From positions 1 to 42,570 of the forward strand of contig JAFVEE010000042.1 of NCBI GenBank assembly GCA_017478085.1: DNA of 42,570 nucleotides, given 5' to 3'. The DNA is from Prevotella sp. Its GTDB lineage: Bacteria > Bacteroidota > Bacteroidia > Bacteroidales > Bacteroidaceae. This document shows positions 7,966-17,027 of the stretch, in pieces; the first letter of the stretch is position 1; each line of letters opens with the position of its first letter. The notes beneath the pieces are model-generated. The model was not told where the DNA came from, searched no databases, and saw only the letters and a list, made by a program, of their open reading frames with translations. The position numbers and the translations under genes were made by a program.

Positions 7966-9552
7966 ATGAATGAAGCGTTAACATATCAAGCATATTATAC
8001 GAAGTCTGATCCTATCCTTAATTACATGATAGGCATGCTTCATTTCTGTCCACAAGATTCTGTTTTAGAACCATGTGGCGGTGATGGGGTGTTTGTTGAC
8101 AAGATATTGGAAAAGTCACCATCTTCAAATATCTTTATCTATGAATTAAATCCAGTTGCAGCAGGCAACCTACGTAACAAATACAAGGAAGATAGTAATG
8201 TGTACGTTAAAGAGACAGACACTTTACTTGATAATGACGTTGTGTCGTGCAGACATCGTTTTGACAGAATCATTGGCAATCCGCCTTATGGCGCCCGCAA
8301 CGACGAACACAAGAAATCCGCCCTTAATAGGTTATATGCAAATTTGTACACAAAAGAGAGTTATACCCTTTTCCTTTATGCATGTACACGCTGTCTTAAT
8401 GAAAATGGGGAGTTGAGTTTTATTATTCCTGACACATTCTTGTCATTACATAGACATCTGGCAATAAGAAAATTTCTTCTAACTAACACTCAAATTCGCG
8501 AATTGGCTTTGTTCCCTTCATCTTTTTTTCCTGGGGTCAATTTTGGCTATGCTAATTTGTGTATAATTACGTTGGTAAAATCGTCTGACATCGATAAGAA
8601 TATGCATAATTGCATAACGATAAGAACAGATTTCAAATCGGTCTATGACTTAGAAAACAGTCATGCTGGCACAACAAAACGCATTTCTCAAAAAACTGTT
8701 TATGAAGGAGTTAGTTCTGCCTTTATGTTTAATTCTACAGATCGATTAACAGAATTGATAAACGACACCTCAATACAGAAGATAGGTGACATCGCAAGTT
8801 GTGTTACTGGCTTCTATTCTGGTAACGACAAAAAATACCTTCATCCTATCGACGACTCAATAAAAAACGCAAAAAAATACACTTGTGCAAGAGAGGAACA
8901 AATAAGAACGACTTCTTTAACAGAGGAGGAAAAGACTTATGGAATAAAATCTCAACAATGCTTGGTTCCAATTGTTAAAGGAGGAAATGTAGAGTACATT
9001 AAACCCAACAATTGGTTTATGGATTGGTCAATTCAAGCCATTAGCGAATACCGAGTCAGCAAGAAATGCAGATTTCAAAATTCAACATTTTATTTTAGAA
9101 ATGGCATTGGCATTCCTATGATACGATCAACAAAATTGACAGGAGCACTTATTGATGGAAGATTGTTTGATCAATCAATTGTAGGAGTTTTTCCAAAAGA
9201 CGCAGCGTGGACATTGTACCTTTTAGGCTTTATCAATTCTGCTATTTGCACAAACCTGATTAATGCCATTAATCCATCAACTAATAATTCGGCAAATTAT
9301 ATCAAGAAAATCCCCTTCGTAAAACCGAATAATGGGACTAGAAAGAAAATAGAGTTGTTAGTTAAGGAAATCATTTCGTCAATTGAAAGAGGTGATGATG
9401 TTTCTAACATTCAAATAGAGATTGATGATTTGTTTTCAAAATTGTATATTGATAAAATCGGCATGGAAAGTAATAGCGCCACCAAGCTCAGTATTAAGCA
9501 ACTCAACCTTTTTGAGGATAAATCAGTCAGCAAAGATATATTATACAGGTAA
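7966..9552 (+). CDS. N6-adenine DNA methyltransferase (Eco57I/TaqI class)
   Basis: This 528-residue methylase should methylate adenine in the site cut by the preceding nuclease, using S-adenosylmethionine. Motif X/I is at residues 11-43 (YYTKSDPILNYM, then LEPCGGDGVF) and the catalytic NPPYG motif IV is at residues 105-109, in the order of gamma-class (TaqI/Eco57I-like) enzymes. The C-terminal half (about 260-490) looks like a target-recognition domain, with VTGFYSGNDKKYLHP and a typical NPSTNNSANYIKKIP segment. The gene is AT-rich like its partner nuclease, suggesting joint acquisition. It is separated from the convergent GH28 gene by a short repeat array. Orphan function is possible, but the tight pairing argues for restriction-modification. 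Confidence 0.88.
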   Translation: MNEALTYQAYYTKSDPILNYMIGMLHFCPQDSVLEPCGGDGVFVDKILEKSPSSNIFIYELNPVAAGNLRNKYKEDSNVYVKETDTLLDNDVVSCRHRFDRIIGNPPYGARNDEHKKSALNRLYANLYTKESYTLFLYACTRCLNENGELSFIIPDTFLSLHRHLAIRKFLLTNTQIRELALFPSSFFPGVNFGYANLCIITLVKSSDIDKNMHNCITIRTDFKSVYDLENSHAGTTKRISQKTVYEGVSSAFMFNSTDRLTELINDTSIQKIGDIASCVTGFYSGNDKKYLHPIDDSIKNAKKYTCAREEQIRTTSLTEEEKTYGIKSQQCLVPIVKGGNVEYIKPNNWFMDWSIQAISEYRVSKKCRFQNSTFYFRNGIGIPMIRSTKLTGALIDGRLFDQSIVGVFPKDAAWTLYLLGFINSAICTNLINAINPSTNNSANYIKKIPFVKPNNGTRKKIELLVKEIISSIERGDDVSNIQIEIDDLFSKLYIDKIGMESNSATKLSIKQLNLFEDKSVSKDILYR

Positions 9553-9600
9553 GAAATTCCCATCAACTGTAGCCCTAAATAAGCCCTATTACTTCTATGG

Positions 9601-9688
9601 AACGGAGGCTTCGTTTGATGACAATGGAGCCTCCATTGGAAAGCAACGGAGGCTCCATTGAACTGCAACGAGGGGGCCGTTGCAGAAG
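9601..9688. repeat. 22-bp tandem array of imperfect palindromes (4 units)
   Basis: Four contiguous 22-base units start at 9601, 9623, 9645 and 9667. Each is a 15-base palindromic core plus a 7-base spacer. The cores are AACGGAGGCTTCGTT, AATGGAGCCTCCATT (a perfect palindrome around one central base), AACGGAGGCTCCATT and a degenerate AACGAGGGGGCCGTT. The array sits between the convergent methylase and GH28 genes. Units vary while keeping the AAYG...CRTT arms and the period. A similar 15+7 architecture with different sequence occurs at 24721-24852. Confidence 0.75.
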
Positions 9689-9716
9689 GACGGTATTCTT
9701 AATGGGAAAAGGGGGA

Positions 9717-11189
9717 CTACTGCCGGATATTCTCGGAACGGAAGGCGACCACCTGCTCTACCCCACTCTCGGTGGGCGCGTCGATGGCGCGCAGGGTGGC
9801 ACCGTGCACATCGTCGAGCACGACGGCAGGACGGTGGTCGGGACGCTCGTAGCGGAAGGTCACGTCGCTCACGTGGAGCCCCTCCACGTGGCGGGCATAC
9901 AGACCGTAGGCAGGCGTCCATCCGGCAAACTTGGGCTCGGGATAGTTGGTGCCCTGCTCGCGGTAGTCCTTGTTCACCAGATGGCGCGCGCCGCCGCCCT
10001 TGTAGTAGAGGCGTATGTTGGAGAGCCACACGCCCCGGATGGGCTCGCCCTTCATACCGGTGACGATGATGGAGCACAGCGAGTCGCAGTCGTCGGCAAT
10101 GACGTTCGAGATCTGGATGTCGCGGGCGCTCGAGGCGCGCGTCACCTCCTTTGGCCCACGGTTGCGGCAGCCGGTGGTGATGTAGATGGGATAGTGGTGA
10201 ACGTGGCTCATCGTGATGTTGCTGACCACGATGTTCTCCATCAGGCCCTGGTCTACCTCCTCGAAGGCCAGGCCGCTGCTGTACATAAAGGTGCAGTTGG
10301 TGAGCGAGATGTTGCGGTAGCCGCCGTTGCTCTCGGTGCCCAGCTTGAAGCGGCCGCACACCCAGTTCACGGGCTCGGGCACGTAGGTGCCGTCAATGAG
10401 CGTGCCGCACTTGTAGCCCGTGATGTTGCAGTTGCTCACGGCTATATGCTCGCAGAGCACGGGCTTCTTCAGGGCGTAGCTGGACTTCAGCACCAGGGCG
10501 TCGTCGCGCGGCGTGTTGATGCGGCAGTTGGTGATGGTCATATACTTGCAGCAGTCTATGTCGAAGCCGTCGCGGTTGGTGTCGATGGTCACGTTGTCGA
10601 TGGTCGAGAGGTCGCAGCCCGTCATAATGATGCCGAAGTGGCCGCCCCGGTAGACGGTGATGTCGCGTATGGTGACCTGGCGGCACAGCTTCAGGGCGAT
10701 GGCCTTGTCGCCGGTGCCTATGGAGCCGCCCTTCAGGTTGCCCGCGCTCTCGGTGTCGCGGTGGGTCAGCCCCTTGCCGTCTATCATGCCGTGGCCGGTG
10801 ATCGAGATGTTCCGCTCGCCATCGGCCCAGATGAGCGAGTTGTGGAAGTAGGTGTGGCCACCGTCCTGATACTCGGGGAAGCCGCCGAACGACTCGCTCT
10901 CGTCGTAGGCCTTCATCGAGGCGGGAGCCGCCAGCAGGGTGCAGCCTGCCGAGAGATGCAGGTCGATGCAGGACTTCAGGCGTATGCTGCCGCTCAGGTA
11001 GGTGCCCGCAGGCAGCAGCACCTGGCCGCCGCCTGCCTGCGCCGCCGCCTCGATGGCCGCATTGATGGCGGGCGAGTCGAGCGTCTTTCCGTCGCCCTTG
11101 GCACCATAGTCGCGCACGTTATACACTCCGTTGGCCCACGCGCCAACCCACAGGACACAAGTCAGTAGTAAAGCAAATATTCTTTTCAT
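9717..11189 (-). CDS. Glycoside hydrolase family 28 (polygalacturonase-like)
   Basis: This is a secreted right-handed beta-helix pectinase of 490 residues. The ATG at 11189 gives a signal peptide (MKRIFALLLTCVLWVGAWA); the open frame extends 60 codons further, but that stretch runs over both divergent promoters and the start of the HTCS gene. Family features are the YNVRDYGAKGDG opening, the NRDGFDID segment, the catalytic-type acid pair in PRDDA near residues 229-230, and the GRFKLGTES motif. GH28 enzymes hydrolyse polygalacturonan or rhamnogalacturonan. With PL11 and the mutarotase nearby, a rhamnogalacturonan target is plausible but not shown. It is divergent from the hybrid two-component gene, which probably controls it. 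Confidence 0.88.
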   Translation of the reverse strand: MKRIFALLLTCVLWVGAWANGVYNVRDYGAKGDGKTLDSPAINAAIEAAAQAGGGQVLLPAGTYLSGSIRLKSCIDLHLSAGCTLLAAPASMKAYDESESFGGFPEYQDGGHTYFHNSLIWADGERNISITGHGMIDGKGLTHRDTESAGNLKGGSIGTGDKAIALKLCRQVTIRDITVYRGGHFGIIMTGCDLSTIDNVTIDTNRDGFDIDCCKYMTITNCRINTPRDDALVLKSSYALKKPVLCEHIAVSNCNITGYKCGTLIDGTYVPEPVNWVCGRFKLGTESNGGYRNISLTNCTFMYSSGLAFEEVDQGLMENIVVSNITMSHVHHYPIYITTGCRNRGPKEVTRASSARDIQISNVIADDCDSLCSIIVTGMKGEPIRGVWLSNIRLYYKGGGARHLVNKDYREQGTNYPEPKFAGWTPAYGLYARHVEGLHVSDVTFRYERPDHRPAVVLDDVHGATLRAIDAPTESGVEQVVAFRSENIRQ

Positions 11190-11194
11190 CACGC

Positions 11195-11226
11195 TGCAAA
11201 GATACGAAAAAATTTGTATCTTTGCA
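11195..11226. promoter_or_regulatory. Overlapping divergent promoters in a palindrome
   Basis: The arms TGCAAAGATAC (11195-11205) and GTATCTTTGCA (11216-11226) are perfect inverted repeats around a 10-base AT-rich centre. Each arm holds a TATCTTTG -7 element, one facing GH28 (minus, 11204-11197) and one facing the HTCS (plus, 11217-11224). RNA polymerase binding at one should interfere with the other. Confidence 0.6.
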
Positions 11227-11244
11227 CGCGAAAAGGACTTTTTT

Positions 11245-14200
11245 ATGCGAAGACTAACATTATTTCTACTATTTTCGATACTTACAGCAGGCACGGCGCT
11301 GGCCAGCGAGTTCAACCTGAACAGCCGCCGCATATCGGTGCAGGACGGCCTTTCGGGCAACACCATCAACGAGCTGGTGCAAGACGGCGACGGCTATGTG
11401 TGGATGGCCACCAACAACGGGCTGAGCCGCTTCGACGGCTACAGCACCGTGAACTACACCTCGCTATCGAGCGACGACCGCCGACGGCTGGAGGCCCGCA
11501 TAGGCCGCATCGTCTACGACGGCGGGCAGGGGCTGCTCTGGATGCGCACGGCCACGTTTATGAACGTGTGCTACGACCTGGCCGAGGGCCGCTTCGTTGA
11601 CTGGACGGCGCGTGGCGACGAGCTGCGCCAGCTGAACAAGTTCTTCCTCTCGAGGCACCGCGGCATGTTCTTCTTCGGCTACGGCTTCGGCCTGAGGAGA
11701 ACCCAGCGCAAGGACGGCCGGTTCCTGCTGACCGACTATAAGGCGGCCGACGGCCAGCTGCCCTCTGACGAGGTGCTGATGCTGCTGGAAGACGAGGCGC
11801 AGAACATCTGGGCGGCGACCGACCGGGGCGTGGCCCGGCTGGGCACCGACGAGCTGATGCACCACCACCTGAAGGGGCAGGCCATCGTCGATGCCGCCAC
11901 CGCCGCAGGCCGCACCTTTTTCCTCAGCACCACGGGCGTGGCCACGGTGCTCGACGGCGAGGGCCGCGAGGTGCTGCGCTCGCAGCTTCCGGCCTCGGTG
12001 GGCAAGGTGGGCAAGGTGAACATCAGCTTCGTGTGGCAGGGGCGGTGGATGCTCTTCACCCCTACCGGCACGCTGGCTATGGACACGAAGAGCGGCGCGT
12101 GGAGCAGGGAGCAGGGAGCGGCGGCCATAGCCGGAGGCCTGAACCAGGGCCAGCTGCCGGGCTATCACTTCGTGGCCAACCAGCAGGGGCGGCTGCTCGT
12201 CTTCCCCGACGAGGGACCCTGCACGGCGATGGACCTCATTCCCAACGCCCGCTTCGCCAGCATGGTGGGCCGCAAGTTCCACGTGGCCACCGATGCCGAG
12301 GGGCGGCTCTTCATAGCCACCTACGGCAACGGCCTCTTCGTGTGGAACCCCGCGACGGGCCAGCGGCGCCACTTCACCGCCGAAGACCCCAACCCCATTA
12401 TACGCTCGAACTACCTGACCTGCATTATGGCCGACCGCCAGGGCGGCATCTGGGTGGGCTCTGAGGCCACGGGGGCCTACTGCCTGAGCGTCATGACGGG
12501 CACCACGGCCAACTATGTGCTGCCCGAGCCCACGCACCAGGGCGACTGGGCCAACGCCGTGAGCGCCGTGGGCCAGCGCCGCGACGGCACTATTATTATA
12601 GGTACGCGCGAAGGCGGCATCTATGAATACGACCGGGGCGAGGGCACCATGCGCAAGACCGACACCCGCCAGGCCAACGTGACGTCGCTCTTCGTCGACG
12701 GCGACCACCGCCTGTGGATAGGCACCAACGGCGAGGGCCTGCTGGCAGGCTGGCAGCTCTACAGCAAGGACGATGCCACCTACCACCTGCCCGAGAACAA
12801 GATTACCGACATACTGCAGGACCGCGAGGGCCGCATCTGGATAGCCACACGCGACGGCGGCCTGCTGATGACGCAGCCCAGGCACGCGGCCCAGCAGGGC
12901 CAGCCACTCAGCTTCAGCCAGTACCTGAACGCCGAGATGAACGAGAGCCGACTGCACGACATAGAGCTGGACCCGCAGGGCGTGCTCTGGATAGCCAGCA
13001 ACAACGGCATCTACCGGCTGGACACCCGCCAGCCACACATCAGCGAGGCCTCGTTCAAGCACTACAACGCCGCCAATGGCCGCTTCCCCGCCAACGAGAT
13101 CTTCACCCTGCACTACTCGCCTGCCGACTCGTCGCTCTGGGTGGGCGCTGCCGGACTGGGGGCGGTGAAGTGCCGCTTCGACGAGCAGGGCGACCAGCTG
13201 CTGATGACCCCCGTGACCACCCGCCACGGCCTGGCCAACAACAACGTGTACAGCCTGGCCGAAGATGCCTACGGCTACATCTGGGCTGGCACCGAGGAGG
13301 GCATCTCGCGCATCAACACCCGCAACAACATCGTGAACAACTACCAGCCGTCGCCCGTGCTGCAAGGCAACGTGGCCACCGAGAACTGCGTGCTCACCAC
13401 CCCCGACGGCACCCTGCTCTTCGGCACCAACTACGGCCTCATCACCATGGTGCCCGAGCCCGACCAGCCCACGGCCGCCGCCCTGCGTGCCCGCATCACC
13501 GACCTGCGCCAGGACGGGCGATCGGTGTCGGTGTTCTTCTCGAACTTCAACTACAGCAACGTGCAGGCATCGCTCTACCAGTACTACTTAGAGGGGCTGG
13601 AGGAGGACTGGCGGCCTATGACCGTAGACCACCAGGCCGACTACCAGCAGCTGGCACCGGGCCACTACGTGTTCCACCTGCGCTCCTTAGGCAGCGACAA
13701 CGAGTGGCAGCAGGAGACCACGCTCGGCATCGACGTTCCCCACCCCTGGTACGCCACGTGGTGGGCCTGGCTCGCCTACCTCAGCGTGGCGGCCCTGTTC
13801 GGCTGGTACGTCTACCGCAACTGGCGCGAACGGTTCCGGCTGCACCAGCAGATGAAGGTAGGCCAGCAGGTGAACGAGTTCCGGCTGCAGTTCTTCACCA
13901 GCATCACCCACGAGTTCCGCACGCCGCTGGCCATCATCAAGGGGGCACTCGACAAGCTGGCCACCGACACCGGCGACCAGCACGCCCTGCAGACGGCACA
14001 GCGCGGCACCAAGCGCCTGCTGAAGCTGGTGAACCAGCTGATGGAGTTCCGCAAGGTGAGCACCGGCAACCTTTCGCTGCACCCCGCCCAGGGCGACATC
14101 ATAGGCTTCGTGAAGGCTACGTGCCAGGACTTCTGGCCCATAGCCCAGCAGAAGAGCATACAGACCACCTTCATACCCTTTGCCAGGAGCTACCCGATGA

Positions 14201-15456
14201 CGTTCGACCGGCAGGTGGTCGAGACGGTGGTCTACAACCTGGTGTCGAACGCCATCAAGTACACCCCCGACGGCGGCTCCGTGCAGGTCAGGGTGAAGCA
14301 CGACGGCGGGCAGATAGCCATCGAGGTTGAAGACTCGGGCCCCGGCATCAGCCGGAAGCAGCAGGCTGCCCTCTTCCAGCCCTTTATGAAGGGGCTGGCC
14401 AGCCAGGGCGGCATGGGCATAGGCCTCTACACGGCCCACCAGATGGCGCAGGCCCACCACGGCACGCTGACCTACCAGCTCATACCCACGCTCGAAGGCA
14501 AGGCCCCCACGCTGAAGGGCAGCGGCGGCTCGCTGTTCGTCTTCACCCTGCCCGATGCGCCGGGGGAAGACGAGCCGTCGGCAGCAGCCGCAGCACCAGC
14601 AGCAGCTGCTCCCCAGCAACCCGAAGAGACCGCCCCCCTCATCCACCCGATGCCCCCCAAGGCCCTCAACGACGTCACCATCGCCATCGTTGAGGACGAT
14701 CCCGACATGATGGAACAGCTGCGCACCGAGCTGGGCACCTACTTCCGCACCCAGACCTATATGAACGGCCGACGGGCCTACGAGGGCATCTGCCAGCAGC
14801 GGCCCGCACTGGTGGTGAGCGACGTGATGCTGCCCGATATGGACGGCTACGCCATCACCCGCCAGCTGAGGGCGAACGCCCTCACGGCCAGCATACCCGT
14901 CATTCTGCTCACCGCCCTCGACGGCGAAGACTACCAGCTGAAGGCCTACCGCGCCGGGGCCGACGACTTTATGGTGAAGCCCTGCAACCCGCGCCTGCTG
15001 GTGGGCAGGATGATGCAGCTCCTGGCGTGGCGGGGCAAAGCTGATGGCACGAGACCCGAAAGCAGCCCTGCCAGCGAGCCAGCCCCCGAACCCCGGAAAG
15101 ACGAAAGGCTGCCGCTCATTGCCACCCAGGCCGACAAGGTGTTTCGCGACCGGCTGTCGATGCTGGTGGCACAGCACCTGGCCGACGAGAGCTTCACCGT
15201 AGACCAGCTGGCCGAGCTGATGCAGATGGGCCGCACCAAGTTCTACGGCAAGGTGAGGGAGCTAACGGGCCTGTCGCCCAACAAGCTGCTGATGCAGGAG
15301 CGCATGAAAAAAGCCGCCGACCTGCTGGCCGACGGCGAACTGACGGTTGCCGAGGTGAGCTACAAGGTGGGCATACAAGACCCCTCCTACTTCAACAAGT
15401 GCTTCAAGGCCCACTTCGGCGTGGCGCCCAGCAAGTACGTGAAGCCTGCCGAGTAA
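11245..15456 (+). CDS. Hybrid two-component system (HTCS) sensor-regulator
   Basis: This 1403-residue one-polypeptide signalling protein should sense an oligosaccharide in the periplasm and activate CAZyme genes. In order it has a signal peptide or membrane anchor (1-20); two-component propeller repeats with many GLS/N..V..L..D..G.IW units (20-740); a Y_Y_Y domain (750-835); a membrane segment (about 838-858); HisKA with phospho-His889 in SITHEFRTPL; HATPase with NLVSNAIKYTPDGG (about 998), DSGPGIS (about 1030) and GMGIGLYTAHQ; a receiver with phospho-Asp1193 in VVSDVMLPDMDGY; and an AraC-type DNA-binding domain (1310-1400). Every key residue is present. The ATG at 11245 is 20 bases past the -7 element. 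Nearby pectin genes are its likely targets. Confidence 0.95.
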   Translation: MRRLTLFLLFSILTAGTALASEFNLNSRRISVQDGLSGNTINELVQDGDGYVWMATNNGLSRFDGYSTVNYTSLSSDDRRRLEARIGRIVYDGGQGLLWMRTATFMNVCYDLAEGRFVDWTARGDELRQLNKFFLSRHRGMFFFGYGFGLRRTQRKDGRFLLTDYKAADGQLPSDEVLMLLEDEAQNIWAATDRGVARLGTDELMHHHLKGQAIVDAATAAGRTFFLSTTGVATVLDGEGREVLRSQLPASVGKVGKVNISFVWQGRWMLFTPTGTLAMDTKSGAWSREQGAAAIAGGLNQGQLPGYHFVANQQGRLLVFPDEGPCTAMDLIPNARFASMVGRKFHVATDAEGRLFIATYGNGLFVWNPATGQRRHFTAEDPNPIIRSNYLTCIMADRQGGIWVGSEATGAYCLSVMTGTTANYVLPEPTHQGDWANAVSAVGQRRDGTIIIGTREGGIYEYDRGEGTMRKTDTRQANVTSLFVDGDHRLWIGTNGEGLLAGWQLYSKDDATYHLPENKITDILQDREGRIWIATRDGGLLMTQPRHAAQQGQPLSFSQYLNAEMNESRLHDIELDPQGVLWIASNNGIYRLDTRQPHISEASFKHYNAANGRFPANEIFTLHYSPADSSLWVGAAGLGAVKCRFDEQGDQLLMTPVTTRHGLANNNVYSLAEDAYGYIWAGTEEGISRINTRNNIVNNYQPSPVLQGNVATENCVLTTPDGTLLFGTNYGLITMVPEPDQPTAAALRARITDLRQDGRSVSVFFSNFNYSNVQASLYQYYLEGLEEDWRPMTVDHQADYQQLAPGHYVFHLRSLGSDNEWQQETTLGIDVPHPWYATWWAWLAYLSVAALFGWYVYRNWRERFRLHQQMKVGQQVNEFRLQFFTSITHEFRTPLAIIKGALDKLATDTGDQHALQTAQRGTKRLLKLVNQLMEFRKVSTGNLSLHPAQGDIIGFVKATCQDFWPIAQQKSIQTTFIPFARSYPMTFDRQVVETVVYNLVSNAIKYTPDGGSVQVRVKHDGGQIAIEVEDSGPGISRKQQAALFQPFMKGLASQGGMGIGLYTAHQMAQAHHGTLTYQLIPTLEGKAPTLKGSGGSLFVFTLPDAPGEDEPSAAAAAPAAAAPQQPEETAPLIHPMPPKALNDVTIAIVEDDPDMMEQLRTELGTYFRTQTYMNGRRAYEGICQQRPALVVSDVMLPDMDGYAITRQLRANALTASIPVILLTALDGEDYQLKAYRAGADDFMVKPCNPRLLVGRMMQLLAWRGKADGTRPESSPASEPAPEPRKDERLPLIATQADKVFRDRLSMLVAQHLADESFTVDQLAELMQMGRTKFYGKVRELTGLSPNKLLMQERMKKAADLLADGELTVAEVSYKVGIQDPSYFNKCFKAHFGVAPSKYVKPAE

Positions 15457-15493
15457 CAGCAAATTTTAACAATCAAAATAAACAAACAGGTAT

Positions 15494-16510
15494 ATGAAAG
15501 CAATACAAATCAGCGCCGAAAGGCAGATGGGAATCGTCGATATTCCCGAAATGGAGATGAAGAGCGACGAGGTGCAGCTGCGCCTCGAGTATGTGGGCTT
15601 CTGCGGCTCGGACCTGAGCACCTACTTAGGCAAGAACCCGATGGTCAGGATGCCGGTGGTGCCCGGCCACGAGGTTGGGGCCGTGATAGAGAAGGTGGGC
15701 CCCGACGTGCCCGAGGGACTGAAGCCGGGCATGGTGGTAACCTGCAACCCCTATACCAACTGCGGCAAGTGCGCCGCCTGCCGCAATGGCCGCGTGAACG
15801 CCTGCGAGCACAACGAGACGCTGGGCGTGCAGCGGTGGGGTGCCATGCGCGAGCGCATCTGTCTGCCATGGGAGAAGGTCATCCCCGCTGGTCTGCTCAC
15901 GCCGCGCACCTGTGCGCTGATAGAGCCGATGAGCGTGGGCTTCCACGCCGTGAGCCGTGCCCAGGTGACCGACATCGACGTAGTGCAGGTCATCGGCTGT
16001 GGCATGGTGGGTATGGGGGCCGTGGTGCGCTCGGCCCAGCGCGGTGCCACCGTCGTGGCCGCCGACATAGACGACGACAAGCTGGCCTTGGCCCGCCAGA
16101 TGGGTGCCAGCTACACCATCAACACCCGCACCGAGGATGTGCATGCACGGGTGCGCGAGATGACCAGCGGCTTCGGCCCCGACGTGGTCATCGAGGCCGT
16201 GGGCAGCAGCCAGACCTACCAGATGGCGGTCGACGAGGTGGCGTTCACGGGCCGCGTCATCTGCATAGGCTATGCCAAGACCGAGGTTTCGTTCCAGACG
16301 AAGTACTTCGTACAGAAGGAGCTCGACATTCGCGGTTCGCGCAACGCCCAGCCCAGCGACTTCCGCGCAGTGATTCACTATTTAGAGCGCGGCACCTGTC
16401 CCGTAGACCGGCTCATCAGCCGCGAGGTAAGCCCCGAAGAGGCTCCCGAAGCCATGCAGCAGTGGGCCGCCTCGCCCGGCAAGGTGTTCCGCATTCTGGT
16501 ACATTTCTAA
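15494..16510 (+). CDS. Zinc-dependent medium-chain dehydrogenase, sugar or aldonate oxidising
   Basis: This cytoplasmic NAD(P)-dependent alcohol dehydrogenase has 338 residues. Catalytic zinc ligands are Cys37 (GFCGSD) and His59-Glu60 (PGHE). The structural zinc lobe has Cys90, Cys93, Cys96 and Cys104, and the Rossmann glycine motif is GCGMVGMG. These are classical features of the sorbitol/threonine/galactonate dehydrogenase group. It begins 37 bases after the HTCS stop and ends 12 bases before the L-rhamnose mutarotase. A role in oxidising a deoxysugar-derived polyol or aldonate such as from L-rhamnose or L-fucose is therefore likely. The exact substrate cannot be read from the sequence. Confidence 0.85.
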   Translation: MKAIQISAERQMGIVDIPEMEMKSDEVQLRLEYVGFCGSDLSTYLGKNPMVRMPVVPGHEVGAVIEKVGPDVPEGLKPGMVVTCNPYTNCGKCAACRNGRVNACEHNETLGVQRWGAMRERICLPWEKVIPAGLLTPRTCALIEPMSVGFHAVSRAQVTDIDVVQVIGCGMVGMGAVVRSAQRGATVVAADIDDDKLALARQMGASYTINTRTEDVHARVREMTSGFGPDVVIEAVGSSQTYQMAVDEVAFTGRVICIGYAKTEVSFQTKYFVQKELDIRGSRNAQPSDFRAVIHYLERGTCPVDRLISREVSPEEAPEAMQQWAASPGKVFRILVHF

Positions 16511-16522
16511 ATATCTACGACA

Positions 16523-16906
16523 ATGGAAAAAGGCTACACACAGAAAAACTTCGGGAAGCCGGTGAAACGCTACTGCCAGACGCTCGACCTGAAGAACGAC
16601 CCGCAGCTCATCGAGCGCTACGTTGAGGCCCACAGCCGCTACCAGTCGTGGCCCGAGATACGCGAGGGCATACGCCAGGTGGGCATTCTCGAAATGGAGA
16701 TCTACATACTGGGCAACCGCCTCTTCATGATCGTCGACACCCCTTTAGACTTTGACTGGCCCACGGCTATGGCCCGACTGGCCACCCTGCCCCGCCAGCA
16801 GGAATGGGAAGACTACGTGGCCCTGTTTCAGGACTGTCCCCCAGGCAGCACCTCGGCAGGCAAGTGGCAGATGATGGAGCGTATGTTCTACCTGTACGAA
16901 GAATAG
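16523..16906 (+). CDS. rhaM: L-rhamnose mutarotase family (DUF718)
   Basis: This 127-residue cytoplasmic protein of the RhaM/DUF718 dimeric ferredoxin-like fold interconverts alpha and beta anomers of L-rhamnose (some relatives act on L-fucose). Family features are the KRYCQTLDLKNDPQLIERY opening, the HSRYQSWPEI segment, GILEMEIYILGNRLFMI and a C-terminal WQMMERMFYL. It follows the dehydrogenase by 12 bases, so both genes form one operon for handling deoxysugars released from rhamnogalacturonan. The symbol is given by family; fucose specificity is possible. Confidence 0.85.
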   Translation: MEKGYTQKNFGKPVKRYCQTLDLKNDPQLIERYVEAHSRYQSWPEIREGIRQVGILEMEIYILGNRLFMIVDTPLDFDWPTAMARLATLPRQQEWEDYVALFQDCPPGSTSAGKWQMMERMFYLYEE

Positions 16907-16910
16907 CTGA

Positions 16911-16943
16911 CAAAGAAAGGGTGACTGCCTCACGGCAATCACC
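16911..16943 (-). terminator. Intrinsic terminator of the candidate small RNA
   Basis: Read on the minus strand, an 11-bp stem with one mismatch and a GTGA loop is followed by TTTCTTT. On the plus strand the same hairpin lacks a T-run, so it points to a minus-strand transcript, although it may also help end rhaM transcription. Confidence 0.6.
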
Positions 16944-17022
16944 CCGGTCCTAAACTAAACAAATACTTTATGAATTCTCGTCTGTTTCTATCAATATAAA
17001 CGTCAATGGCTAAAAGTTCTCT
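16911..17022 (-). ncRNA. Candidate small RNA with its own promoter and terminator
   Basis: No ORF fills this gap, but the minus strand holds a full promoter-terminator pair. TACCTTTG (17035-17028) is preceded by TTG (17058-17056) at exactly 20 bases. About 85 bases after the expected start is a strong hairpin, GGGTGATTGCC-GTGA-GGCAGTCACCC (one mismatch), followed by TTTCTTT. The transcript would be about 110 bases. Its middle is AU-rich and carries GTTTAGTTTAGGACC just before the terminator stem. It lies between the convergent ends of rhaM and the esterase gene. I do not recognise it as a named RNA family; a remnant untranslated region is the alternative. Confidence 0.5.
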
Positions 17023-17027
17023 GGGTG

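Noticed and set aside
9601..9688. CRISPR array
   Set aside because: The 22-base units are contiguous, vary in sequence, and the 7-base spacers are too short; no cas genes are present. The same applies to 24712-24852.
13687..15177. Long antisense ORFs such as this one and 1399-2628
   Set aside because: They are antisense shadows of well-supported GC-rich genes (HTCS, PL11), with His/Val/Gly-rich compositions and no recognisable domains.
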